Assembly (NCBI RefSeq): GCF_023073335.1
Contig: NZ_JADPJG010000031.1
Coordinates: 73,798 to 137,797, forward strand
Reading direction: 5' to 3'
Length of the DNA stretch: 64,000 nucleotides
Source: Bradyrhizobium sp. 21
GTDB taxonomy: Bacteria; Pseudomonadota; Alphaproteobacteria; Rhizobiales; Xanthobacteraceae
In this document: piece by piece, positions 41,071 to 49,560 of the stretch
How the letters are laid out: the number at the start of each line of letters is the position of its first letter
Position numbering within the stretch: the stretch's first letter is position 1
The notes under the pieces: model-generated
Told to the model about the DNA's origin: nothing
Databases searched by the model: none
What the model saw: the letters and a program-made list of their open reading frames with translations, nothing else
Program-made: the position numbers and the translations under genes

Positions 41071-41125
41071 TTTGGCCGGTCGGGTTGGAGGTGCCAGTCG
41101 GCGCCGGAGCAGCGGAGTGGGCACG

Positions 41126-42109
41126 ATGCGAGCCGTTTCGAAGTGGGTCCTGGCTTTGGGGGCGGCGGCGGCCGTGAGCGCGAGCGCAGGCTCGTCATGG
41201 GCGCAGCAGACGATCCGCGTCGGCTGGACGATTCCGGCTGAGGAATCCAAATACTGGATGATGCGGCGCCCGGCCGAGTTTCCCAATATCGGCAAAGCCT
41301 ACAACGTCGAATGGACCCAATTTCAGGGCACCGCTCCGATGACGCAGGCACTAGCGGCCGGCGCGCTCGATTGCGCGACGCAGGCGCCGCTGTCGCTCGC
41401 CAACGGCGTGGTTGGCGGCAATCTCAAGGCTTACATCGTGGCGCAGCACGTCTTCGAGAAACCCGGCGGTTTCTCGGTCTACTGGGCCGTCATGGAGGAC
41501 TCCCCGATCAAGACGATCGCCGATCTCAAGGGCAAGACGATCGGGATCTCCGTGATCGGCGGCGGCACGCAGGGCCCGTTCAATCTGCTCCTGAAGCAGA
41601 ATGGCGTCGATCCGGCCAAGGACATCAAGCTGGCCGAGGTCGGCTTTGCCATCTCCGAAGATGCATTGCGACAGGGCCGCGTCGATGCGGTCAACATGAA
41701 CCAGCCGTTTGCCGCGCGCGCGGAGGCCAAGGGCGGGACCCGCAAACTGTTCTCACTGTCGCAGGCCATGCCGAACATCGTGCACATCCTGGAAGCCTGC
41801 CGGGCCGATTTCGTCGACAAGAACCCGGAATTGGTGAAGGCTTATGTGCGTGACATCACCTCTGGCATGAAGAAAGCGCTGGCCAACCGCGAAGAGACGT
41901 TGAAGGTCGTCAACGAAGTCCTGAAGGCACCCATCCCGGTGCTCGAGACCTACCTGCTCAAGGACAATGATTTCGGCCGCGATCCGGGTGCGGCACCGAA
42001 TTTCCCCGCGATCCAGAAGATGTTCGACATCTACGCGGAGACAGGGATGCTGCCGAAGCTGGATGCCACGCAGTTCAAGCATCCGACGATCGTCGCACCG
42101 CTGGAATAG
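41126..42109 (+). CDS. ABC transporter substrate-binding protein (taurine/sulfonate/nitrate type)
   Basis: 327 aa. The start at 41126 gives a clean signal peptide (WVLALGAAAAVSASAGSSWA-QQ). The mature protein fits the SsuA/TauA/NMT1 family: IRVGWTIPAEESKYWMM, TQALAAGALDCATQAPLSLA, KTIADLKGKTIGISVIGGGT, RQGRVDAVNMNQPFAARAEA. It would deliver a small acidic or aromatic substrate to the ATPase and permeases encoded at 44004-46395. The intervening dehydratase gene suggests one operon. Confidence 0.88.
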   Translation: MRAVSKWVLALGAAAAVSASAGSSWAQQTIRVGWTIPAEESKYWMMRRPAEFPNIGKAYNVEWTQFQGTAPMTQALAAGALDCATQAPLSLANGVVGGNLKAYIVAQHVFEKPGGFSVYWAVMEDSPIKTIADLKGKTIGISVIGGGTQGPFNLLLKQNGVDPAKDIKLAEVGFAISEDALRQGRVDAVNMNQPFAARAEAKGGTRKLFSLSQAMPNIVHILEACRADFVDKNPELVKAYVRDITSGMKKALANREETLKVVNEVLKAPIPVLETYLLKDNDFGRDPGAAPNFPAIQKMFDIYAETGMLPKLDATQFKHPTIVAPLE

Positions 42110-42187
42110 GCGACGGGACGAATGATCCGAACGAAGTGATCGCGGCGTCCCGAGTGATATGGGACGCTGCATCAAGAAGATGGACGT

Positions 42188-43882
42188 ATGAAGAAGTTGC
42201 GATCACGGGTCACGACAGATGGCCTCGACCGGGCTCCGCACCGCGCATTCATGCGCGCAATGGGTCTCGACGACACTGCGATCGCCAAGCCGATGGTGGG
42301 CGTCGTCAGCATGAAGGGCGAGCAGACGCCCTGCAACATGACGCACGACTTTCAGGTCGCGGCCGCCAAGACGGGAATCGAGGAGGCCGGCGGCACGCCG
42401 CGCGAGTTTTCGACCGTGTCGGTTTCCGACGGTATCAGCATGAATCACGAAGGGATGAAGTTCTCCCTGTTTTCGCGGGAGCTGATTGCAGACTCGATCG
42501 AGGCCGTCGTCCACGGTCTCGCCTACGATGCGCTGATCGGATACGGCGGATGCGACAAGACGCTTCCCGGCGTGATGATGGGCATGGTCCGGTGCAACGT
42601 GCCGTCCATTTTCATCTACGGCGGCAGCTCGCTGCCGGGCCGCGTGGACGGGCGAACCCTGACCGTGCTCGACTCCTATGAAGCTGTCGGCAGCTTCATG
42701 ACCGGAGAGATCGACGGCGCCACGCTCGAGCGGATCGAGCGAGCCTGCCTGCCGACCATCGGCGCGTGCGCCGGCCAGTTCACGGCGAATACCATGGGGA
42801 TGGTGTCGGAGGCGATGGGCCTGACCATTCCGAACGTGTCGATGGTGCCGGGCGTCTATGCCGAGCGTGCCCAGATCTCGCGACACGCCGGGCGGCTGAT
42901 CATGGAGATGCTGGAGCGCGGCGGGCCGCTGCCGCGCGACATCGTGACGCGGAAATCCCTGGAAAACGGTGCGGCAATCGTGGCTGCCACGGGTGGTTCG
43001 ACCAATGCTGCGCTGCATCTGCCAGCGATCGCGAACGAGGCCGGGATCGCATTCACGATCGATGATGTCGGCGAGGTTTTTGCCAGGACGCCGCTGATCG
43101 GAAACCTGCGGCCTGGGGGCAAATATACGGCGAAGGATGTCTACGATATCGGCGGCGCAGCCGTCGTAATCCGGGAGCTGATCCAGAGCGGGCATATTGA
43201 TGGCAGTTGCCTGTCCATCACGGGCCGTACACTTGCCGAAGAATATGGCGCTGCCAACGCGCCCGACGGAGAGGTGGTTTACGCGGCTCGTGCGCCGATC
43301 ATGCCCGATGGCGGCGTGGCCGTGCTGAAGGGAAATCTCTGCCCAGATGGTGCGGTGATCAAGATCGCGGGCTTGAAGAGCCAATTGTTCGAAGGTGTGG
43401 CGCGCATCTTCGAGGACGAAGAGGCATGTGTCGCAGCGGTTCGTGACCGCAGCTACAAAGCCGGCGAGGTGCTTGTGATCCGCAATGAAGGGCCGGTCGG
43501 CGGCCCAGGCATGCGCGAGATGCTCGGCGTCACCGCGCTGATCTATGGACAGGGCATGGGGGAAAAAGTGGCCCTGATCACCGACGGACGGTTCTCCGGC
43601 GCCACTCGTGGAATGTGCGTCGGCTATGTGTCTCCCGAGGCCTTCGTTGGCGGTCCACTGGCGCTGGTTCGTGATGGCGACAGGATTCGGATTGATGCCG
43701 CAAATCGGCGGATGGATATGCTGGTCGACGAGCAGGAACTCACCGCGCGCCGGCACGATTGGAAGCCGCGTCCGCCTCGTCACCGTGCCGGCGCTCTCGC
43801 GAAATATGCGCGATTGGTTGGCCAGGCACCGGGCGGGGCCGTCACGCATGAAGGGCCCGCCGAATGGCCCTGGTTCGAGTGA
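42188..43882 (+). CDS. ilvD: IlvD/Edd-family dehydratase (dihydroxy-acid dehydratase type)
   Basis: A 564-aa iron-sulfur dehydratase removing water from 2,3-dihydroxy acids. The cluster ligands C49 (TPCNMTH), C122 (GGCDKTLPG) and C194 (IGACAGQFTANTMG) are all present, as is the VSVSDGISMNHEGM segment of true IlvD. Length matches the family. Its place among catabolic and transport genes suggests a paralogue recruited for degradation rather than branched-chain amino acid synthesis, so the gene symbol marks the family only. Confidence 0.85.
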   Translation: MKKLRSRVTTDGLDRAPHRAFMRAMGLDDTAIAKPMVGVVSMKGEQTPCNMTHDFQVAAAKTGIEEAGGTPREFSTVSVSDGISMNHEGMKFSLFSRELIADSIEAVVHGLAYDALIGYGGCDKTLPGVMMGMVRCNVPSIFIYGGSSLPGRVDGRTLTVLDSYEAVGSFMTGEIDGATLERIERACLPTIGACAGQFTANTMGMVSEAMGLTIPNVSMVPGVYAERAQISRHAGRLIMEMLERGGPLPRDIVTRKSLENGAAIVAATGGSTNAALHLPAIANEAGIAFTIDDVGEVFARTPLIGNLRPGGKYTAKDVYDIGGAAVVIRELIQSGHIDGSCLSITGRTLAEEYGAANAPDGEVVYAARAPIMPDGGVAVLKGNLCPDGAVIKIAGLKSQLFEGVARIFEDEEACVAAVRDRSYKAGEVLVIRNEGPVGGPGMREMLGVTALIYGQGMGEKVALITDGRFSGATRGMCVGYVSPEAFVGGPLALVRDGDRIRIDAANRRMDMLVDEQELTARRHDWKPRPPRHRAGALAKYARLVGQAPGGAVTHEGPAEWPWFE

Positions 43883-44003
43883 CGCGGCCCACCTGCTCGG
43901 AAATAGTCGGTTGTCTGGCAAGTTTCTTGCTAAGCTCGTGCGGCTGATGGAGGACATTCAGCGAGTCTGTTGCGCAGGGTTCGCGCGAATGAAGTGAGAC
44001 GGG

Positions 44004-44849
44004 ATGAAGGTAGTGCCTTCGAGATCGAGCGAATGGGTGAGACCGGTGACGCCGCAAAAACCGGCTTCTGCAATCATCGAGATCGACCGCGTTTCACAGG
44101 TCTTTCAGACCTCGGCGCGCAAGGATCATGTGGCGCTATCGGACATCTCCCTGACGATCGAGGAGGGAGCTTTCGTTTCCATCCTTGGACCGTCCGGGTG
44201 TGGCAAGTCGACACTGCTTTACATCGTCGGTGGCTTCGTCAGCCCGACCAGCGGTGCAGCGAAGATCAAGGGACAAGCGATCACGGGCCCGGGACCGGAT
44301 CGCGGTCCGGTTTTCCAGGAGTTCGCGCTATTTCCGTGGAAGACCGTGCTTGGCAACGTGATGTATGGGCCACGCCAGAAAGGCGTACGGGCTACCGAGG
44401 CCGAGGCGCAGAGCCGGGCCTTGATCGAGATGGTCGGCCTCAAGGGCTATGAGAATTTCTACCCCAAGGAGCTGTCCGGCGGCATGAAGCAGCGCGTGGC
44501 GCTGGCGCGTACGCTGGCTTACCATCCTGAGGTTCTGCTGATGGACGAGCCGTTCGGCGCGCTAGATGCTCACACCCGGACGCGCCTGCAGAATGATTTG
44601 CTGAACATCTGGGAGCGTGACCGCAAGACGGTGCTGTTCGTTACCCACTCGGTCGACGAGGCCGTCTTTCTCTCGGACAAGGTCGTGATGATGTCGAAGT
44701 CTCCCGGCCGTATTCGGGACGTCATCGACATCGACCTGCCCCGACCACGCCGCCGCAACGAGCTGTTGCTCGATCCGCGCTATCAGAAGTACGTCGTCAA
44801 TATCGAGCGCATGTTCGACGAGAGCGACGAAGCCGGGTCGCCTTCATGA
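44004..44849 (+). CDS. ABC transporter ATP-binding protein (SsuB/TauB type)
   Basis: A 281-aa ATPase. Walker A LGPSGCGKST (61-70), Q-loop VFQEFALFPWKTVL, signature LSGGMKQRVALARTL, Walker B VLLMDEPFGALDAHTR, and H-loop FVTHSVDEAVFLSD. It energises import with the two permeases that follow, coupled by overlapping start/stop codons. It is separated from its binding protein by the IlvD-type gene. Confidence 0.92.
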   Translation: MKVVPSRSSEWVRPVTPQKPASAIIEIDRVSQVFQTSARKDHVALSDISLTIEEGAFVSILGPSGCGKSTLLYIVGGFVSPTSGAAKIKGQAITGPGPDRGPVFQEFALFPWKTVLGNVMYGPRQKGVRATEAEAQSRALIEMVGLKGYENFYPKELSGGMKQRVALARTLAYHPEVLLMDEPFGALDAHTRTRLQNDLLNIWERDRKTVLFVTHSVDEAVFLSDKVVMMSKSPGRIRDVIDIDLPRPRRRNELLLDPRYQKYVVNIERMFDESDEAGSPS

Positions 44850-45631
44850 TATCGCTGGCCGCCTTGGCGAGACGTGCTGCGCCGGTGCTGGCCTGCATCG
44901 GATTGCTCGCAATGTGGCAGGTCGCATCGATCGTGCTGAAGAATGACAGCTTTCCAACGGCGATCGAGGCGATCCGGGCGATCCCCGACATTCTTGGCGA
45001 CAGGGAGTCGCTGCTCAATATCCTGGCTTCGCTCCGCCGCATGGCGATCGGGTTCGGCGTAGCCGTGCTGGTTTCGATTCCGCTGGGTCTGTTGATGGGC
45101 CGCAGCCGGTCCGTCGCGGCCTTCTTCAATCCGCTCCTGATGGTGATCTATCCGGTGCCGAAGGCGGCCTTGATGCCGATCATCATGCTGTGGTTGGGCG
45201 TCGGCGACATCACGAAGACGCTGGTGATCTTTCTCGGCGTCAGCCTGCCCGTGATCTATCACAGCTTCGAGGGCGCCAAGGCGGTGGAAGAGAAGATGCT
45301 GTGGTCCGGCGCAGCGATGGGGCTGTCGACCGCGCAACGCCTCGTGCGGATCGTGCTGCCGGCGGCGCTGCCGGAGATACTCACCGGGTGCCGCACAGGA
45401 CTGGTGCTGGCGCTGATCACGATGATCACCAGCGAGATGATCGCCCGCCAGTCCGGCGCCGGCAACATCCTGTTCAACGCGCTGGACATGGGCCAATACG
45501 ACACCGTCTTCGCGATGATCATCATCGTGGGGGCGATGGGAATCTGCCTGGATGCGATCTTCGAGCGGATCCGCGCCAGGCTGGTGCGCTGGTCCGAGCC
45601 TCAGTTCGACATGCCGCTGAGCTTTTCATGA
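44846..45631 (+). CDS. ABC transporter permease (SsuC/TauC type)
   Basis: A 261-aa inner-membrane protein with six predicted helices, including VLACIGLLAMWQVASIVL and MAIGFGVAVLVSIPLGLLMG. The EAA loop is visible as EEKMLWSGAAMGLSTAQRL...LPAALPEILTG. ATGA overlap with the ATPase gene and again with the next permease gene. It forms the channel with the 45628 product. Confidence 0.9.
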   Translation: MISLAALARRAAPVLACIGLLAMWQVASIVLKNDSFPTAIEAIRAIPDILGDRESLLNILASLRRMAIGFGVAVLVSIPLGLLMGRSRSVAAFFNPLLMVIYPVPKAALMPIIMLWLGVGDITKTLVIFLGVSLPVIYHSFEGAKAVEEKMLWSGAAMGLSTAQRLVRIVLPAALPEILTGCRTGLVLALITMITSEMIARQSGAGNILFNALDMGQYDTVFAMIIIVGAMGICLDAIFERIRARLVRWSEPQFDMPLSFS

Positions 45632-46395
45632 TGTCGCGCCTTCACTCTACCAGCGTCTTCCTCGGGCTCGCGCCAATCGTGCTGGTGCTTGCGCTGTGGC
45701 AGGGCCTGGTGTCATTTGGCTTTGCGCCTGCGGTGTTGCTGCCGCCGCCCGGATCCGTCTTCAGCAGGCTGCTCCAGCAACTCGTGACATGGACGTTTCA
45801 GCAGGAGATCGTGGCGACCCTGATCCGGCTGTTTGCCGGCTTCGCGATTGCGGTCGTGCTCGGTATCAGCATCGGCATCGCCGCTGCCGCCAATCAGGCT
45901 ATCAACGCCGTGGTTCGGCCGATCGTTCGCGTGTTGGCGCCGTTGCCCAAGGTTGCGCTTTATCCGGCACTTCTGCTGCTGCTCGGTTTCGGACACGGGT
46001 CGAAGATCACGCTGGTGGCGGCGGACGCGCTCTTTCCCATTTTGCTCTCGACTTATTACGGCGCCTCGACGGTGGAGCAGAAGCTGATCTGGTCGGCCAT
46101 GGCGGCGGGGACGCCGCGCTATGAGATCCTGTTCAAGGTGGTGCTGCCGGCGGCGATGCCGTCGATCCTGACCGGCTGCCGGATCGGCCTTGTCATTTCC
46201 TGCATCGTGGTGTTTCTGGCCGAGATGATCACGTCAACGGACGGGTTGGGGCACGCGCTCGTGACAGCCGCCCGAACTTTCCAAGCCGTCGACATGTTCG
46301 TGCCGCTGATCACGATCTCGCTTTTGGGGTTGATCCTGAACGGCCTGTTGGGCGCCGTGCGATCTTACCTCCTACGGGGCTTCCCTGAAGCGTGA
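45628..46395 (+). CDS. ABC transporter permease, second subunit
   Basis: 255 aa, six helices (VFLGLAPIVLVLALWQGLVS, LFAGFAIAVVLGISIGIAAA, ISLLGLILNGLLGAV among them). EAA loop EQKLIWSAMAAGTPRYEILFKVVLPAAMPSILTG. The start overlaps the stop of the first permease. Two different permease genes imply a heterodimeric channel, less common in the taurine/sulfonate class. Confidence 0.9.
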   Translation: MMSRLHSTSVFLGLAPIVLVLALWQGLVSFGFAPAVLLPPPGSVFSRLLQQLVTWTFQQEIVATLIRLFAGFAIAVVLGISIGIAAAANQAINAVVRPIVRVLAPLPKVALYPALLLLLGFGHGSKITLVAADALFPILLSTYYGASTVEQKLIWSAMAAGTPRYEILFKVVLPAAMPSILTGCRIGLVISCIVVFLAEMITSTDGLGHALVTAARTFQAVDMFVPLITISLLGLILNGLLGAVRSYLLRGFPEA

Positions 46396-46432
46396 TCTGA
46401 CTGAACAAGAAACCACGTACCGGGAGTTGACC

Positions 46433-47479
46433 ATGCTGGCTGATCGCATCGAGGCAAAATGGATCGACGCATTTTGCGAGATTTTTGAGCGATGCGCCGT
46501 CAAGGCCGGCGATACCGCCGCGATTCTCTCGGAAACCCAGTCACGTGCGTTGAACGTTCATCTGGCCGAGCTCGCGCTGCTGCGGATGGGTGCGCGGCCG
46601 TTTCACGTGGTGTTGCCGACCCCGCGCAACCGGAATATCGTTCCGGTTCGCTCGACGGGAGCGAGTGAGGCGATCCAGCGGCTTGGGCCGGTGATCAGCG
46701 CGCTTCAGCAGGCCGGCTTTGTGGTGGATTGCACCATCGAGGGCCTGATGCATGCCGTGGAAACGCCGGAGATCCTCAAGGCCGGCGCGCGTATCCTGGT
46801 GATCTCCAACGAGCATCCCGAGGCGCTGGAGCGGATGGTGCCGGATTCCGCGCTCGAAAAGCGCGTTCGTGCGGCGGCCAAAATGCTGCGTGGGACCAAG
46901 CGGATGCGGGTCACCTCGAAGGCTGGCACGGCGCTCGATGTCGACATGGTCGGCGCGTCCACGGTCGGCGTGTGGGGGTGGACGGACAAGCCCGGTACGC
47001 TGGCGCACTGGCCCGGCGGCATCGTTGTCAGCTTCCCCAAGAGCGGGACGATCAATGGCACGCTGGTGATGGCGCCCGGCGACATCAACCTGACCTTCAA
47101 GCGTTACCTGACATCTCCGGTGAAGATGACGCTGAAGGACGATTATGTCGTCGAGCTCGACGGCGAGGGCACGGATGCCGCGATGATGCGCGCCTATCTC
47201 GCCGCGTGGGGCGACCGTGAGGCCTATGCGGTATCGCATGTCGGCTTCGGCATGAATCCGGGCGCACGCTACGAGGCGCTGTCGATGTATGACCAGCGCG
47301 ACACCAACGGCACGGAAATTCGCGCCGTCTCCGGCAATTTCCTGTTCTCGACCGGGGCCAACGAATTCGCCGGCCGCTACACGGCGGGCCATTTCGATCT
47401 GCCGATGATGGGGACGACAATCGAGCTCGATGGCGTCGCGGTGGTGCGTGAAGGGGTGCTTCAGGACGTCTTCGACTAG
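46433..47479 (+). CDS. nicX: 2,5-dihydroxypyridine 5,6-dioxygenase-like ring-cleavage enzyme (NicX family)
   Basis: 348 aa from ATG 46433 (GGGAG upstream). It matches the NicX pattern: ILKAGARILVISNEHPEALE, MRVTSKAG, HWPGGIVVSFP, GTLVMAPGDINLTFKRY, and the metal-site region. The Fe(II) ligands of Pseudomonas NicX (His265, His318, Asp320) correspond to H269 in SHVGFGMNPG and H320/D322 in GHFDLPM. NicX opens 2,5-dihydroxypyridine to N-formylmaleamate in nicotinate breakdown. The fold also occurs in M29 aminopeptidases, so the substrate here is inferred. It ends the operon-like run and converges on the 47476 gene with a 4-base overlap. Confidence 0.7.
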   Translation: MLADRIEAKWIDAFCEIFERCAVKAGDTAAILSETQSRALNVHLAELALLRMGARPFHVVLPTPRNRNIVPVRSTGASEAIQRLGPVISALQQAGFVVDCTIEGLMHAVETPEILKAGARILVISNEHPEALERMVPDSALEKRVRAAAKMLRGTKRMRVTSKAGTALDVDMVGASTVGVWGWTDKPGTLAHWPGGIVVSFPKSGTINGTLVMAPGDINLTFKRYLTSPVKMTLKDDYVVELDGEGTDAAMMRAYLAAWGDREAYAVSHVGFGMNPGARYEALSMYDQRDTNGTEIRAVSGNFLFSTGANEFAGRYTAGHFDLPMMGTTIELDGVAVVREGVLQDVFD

Positions 47480-48468
47480 CTGCGATCGAGCACCGGCGGC
47501 CGTGCCAGGTCGAAGTGCCGGAGCAGGTCGACCATGGCCTGAAGCCGTTTTGCCCGGTAGGCGTCGACGTCCATGCCTGAATAGTCGAGAAAACCTGAAC
47601 CTGTGCGCAGGCCAATCCGGCCCTCGTGCATGTTCCTTGAAATCACGTCCGGTGCGCGATAGCGATCGCTGCCGAGTGCGCCCTCGAGATAACGACTGGC
47701 GTAATAGAGGATGTCGCCGCCGCCCCAGTCGATGAATTCGAGCAGCCCGAGCACGGCGTAGCGGAAGCCAAAGCCGTAGCGGATCGCCTTGTCGATCTCC
47801 TCGGCGCTGGCGACACCTTCCTCGACCATGCGTGCGGCCTCGTTCATCGCCAGCGCCTGGATGCGTGGGACGATGAAGCCGGGCGTCGCCGCGCAGACCA
47901 CCGGCACCTTGCCGATTCCTTCGAGCAGCGCCTTGACCTCGTCGATGATAGCGGGGTCGGTAGCCTTGCCGGGCGAGACCTCGACCAGCGGTATCAGATA
48001 GGCCGGATTGAGCCAGTGCACGTTGAGGAAGCGGCGCGGGTTCACGATTGCGCCCGAGAGATCGTCGACGAGAATGGTCGACGTCGTGGATGCAATGATC
48101 GTATCCGGGCCGACCTGTTTTGAAGCCGCTCCCAACACCTCGCGCTTGAGCTCCACGACCTCAGGAACACCCTCGAACACCATTCCGGCTTCGGCCAGCG
48201 CCGCGCCGCTTTGGCCGGCCGGCACCACCGAGATCCGTGCGATGAGGGGATCAACATCTGCCTCGCTCAGCAGCCCCAGCTTCGAGAGGCTTGCAAAGGT
48301 CTTTTTGACTTCGCCGCGTGCGTCCGCCTCCAGCTTGGCGAATTCTTCTTCGGAGCGGGCCTTGATGTCGATCATCGTGACCATATGGCCCGCGTAGGCG
48401 AACGCGACGGCGATGCCGCGCCCCATGCGGCCGGCTCCGAGACAGGCGATGACGGCTCGGCTGGTCAT
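47476..48468 (-). CDS. 3-hydroxyacyl-CoA dehydrogenase
   Basis: 330 aa. N-terminal Rossmann motif LGAGRMGRGIAVAFAYAGH, NAD-binding IIASTTSTILVDDL, catalytic His in RRFLNVHWLNPAYLIPLVEV, and the C-terminal helical domain starting TPGFIVPRIQALAMNEAARM. It oxidises the 3-hydroxyacyl-CoA formed after hydration to the 3-keto form. It is the distal gene of the leftward operon that starts at 53200, three bases after the octopine-dehydrogenase-like gene. Confidence 0.88.
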   Translation of the reverse strand: MTSRAVIACLGAGRMGRGIAVAFAYAGHMVTMIDIKARSEEEFAKLEADARGEVKKTFASLSKLGLLSEADVDPLIARISVVPAGQSGAALAEAGMVFEGVPEVVELKREVLGAASKQVGPDTIIASTTSTILVDDLSGAIVNPRRFLNVHWLNPAYLIPLVEVSPGKATDPAIIDEVKALLEGIGKVPVVCAATPGFIVPRIQALAMNEAARMVEEGVASAEEIDKAIRYGFGFRYAVLGLLEFIDWGGGDILYYASRYLEGALGSDRYRAPDVISRNMHEGRIGLRTGSGFLDYSGMDVDAYRAKRLQAMVDLLRHFDLARPPVLDRS

Positions 48469-48471
48469 CGG

Positions 48472-49560
48472 TCAGAATCCCTTGCGCAGAAGTGTCTGCA
48501 GTTCGGCCTTGCCGAGATTGCCGAGCCCCAAAGTTTCGAGTGTCCGGCCGCCCTGTGCAAAATCTTCACCGCAGATTGCGCCACCGATGGCCAGGAATGC
48601 CTTGGCCAGCGGCGTAGCCACGCGCGTCAAGGCGGCGGCTGAGACCAGCAGCGATAGCCCCAGCCGCAAATCCTCACGCATGTAGCGATGCTCGGACAGC
48701 ACGATCCGCTCGCGCCAGTCGCCGGAATCAGTCAGCCGGTCATGCGAGCCGCGGCCATACATCCAGATCTCGCCTTCCCTCGCGTAGTGATGGGCCAGCG
48801 GAAAATGCGGCGCGCCGTACCCGAGCGCCTCGCGCACCGCGATCCGTTCAGCGTCGAGCGCGTCGGTAACCCGGCGAATCGCGGCTTGCGTTCCTTCCTT
48901 GTGAATATCCCACCGCTCGAAATGTTCGATCGGACCCGCGTTCATGACGATCAGTGGCGGATGGATGATCGGACCCGCGTTCATCAGCGCGCCGGAGAGA
49001 GCATCTCCGCACGGTTCGATCACACCGGGGAAAGCGCGTCCAATCACCTCAAGCGCGTGATGGGCCTGATCGAGCGGGAACACGCCGACCGGCAGTCGCT
49101 TGGCGCGGATGGTGATGGCGACCTGGAATGGCCCGTGCTTGCGGGTCAGCCAGGGCAACGTCCCGGTCTCGGCAAAGCTCGCCTTGGCGCGATTGCCCGC
49201 ATCTCGCGCGGCTTGCGCGAAGATCATCGAGCCAAACGTGGCCGGTGGCAGAAACACGACCTGTCCGTCCCGCAGATGTGGCGCTAGCAGCCGGGCAATG
49301 TCCGGCTGCGCGAAGGCCGGCGCGGGGCACAGGATCAGCTCCGCGCCGGCGACAGCTTCGGCAATGTCGGTCGTCACCCCCGCGAGCTTGACGTCGTGAC
49401 GGCCGTTATGATCCTTCACCAGGATGCGCGAGCCGGCGGCACGATGGGCCGCGACCTGATCCGCATCGCGGCGCCAGAGCCGGACCTCATGTCCCGACAG
49501 CGCAAAATCGCCCGCGGCCGCGAAACAGCCGTTCCCTCCACCCAGAACCGCAATCTTCAA
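48472..49560 (-). CDS. octopine/nopaline dehydrogenase-family oxidoreductase
   Basis: 362 aa. Rossmann start KIAVLGGGNGCFAAAGDFAL, then CPAPAFAQPDIARLLAPHLR and the family's NAGPIIHPPLIVMNAGPIEH segment with the catalytic His. This family links keto acids to amines reductively or oxidises such products. The substrate here is unknown. A short direct repeat at DNA level (GATCGGACCCGCGTTCAT twice) encodes the two NAGPI motifs. It overlaps the CoA ligase gene by four bases. Confidence 0.8.
   Translation of the reverse strand: MKIAVLGGGNGCFAAAGDFALSGHEVRLWRRDADQVAAHRAAGSRILVKDHNGRHDVKLAGVTTDIAEAVAGAELILCPAPAFAQPDIARLLAPHLRDGQVVFLPPATFGSMIFAQAARDAGNRAKASFAETGTLPWLTRKHGPFQVAITIRAKRLPVGVFPLDQAHHALEVIGRAFPGVIEPCGDALSGALMNAGPIIHPPLIVMNAGPIEHFERWDIHKEGTQAAIRRVTDALDAERIAVREALGYGAPHFPLAHHYAREGEIWMYGRGSHDRLTDSGDWRERIVLSEHRYMREDLRLGLSLLVSAAALTRVATPLAKAFLAIGGAICGEDFAQGGRTLETLGLGNLGKAELQTLLRKGF

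Noticed and set aside
42203..43957. 584-codon open frame on the minus strand
   Set aside because: Antisense shadow of the IlvD-type gene, which carries all cluster cysteines. No domain features on the minus strand.
48932..48985. GATCGGACCCGCGTTCAT twice, as a mobile repeat
   Set aside because: It lies inside the octopine-dehydrogenase-like gene and encodes two similar NAGPI motifs, so it is protein-level repetition.
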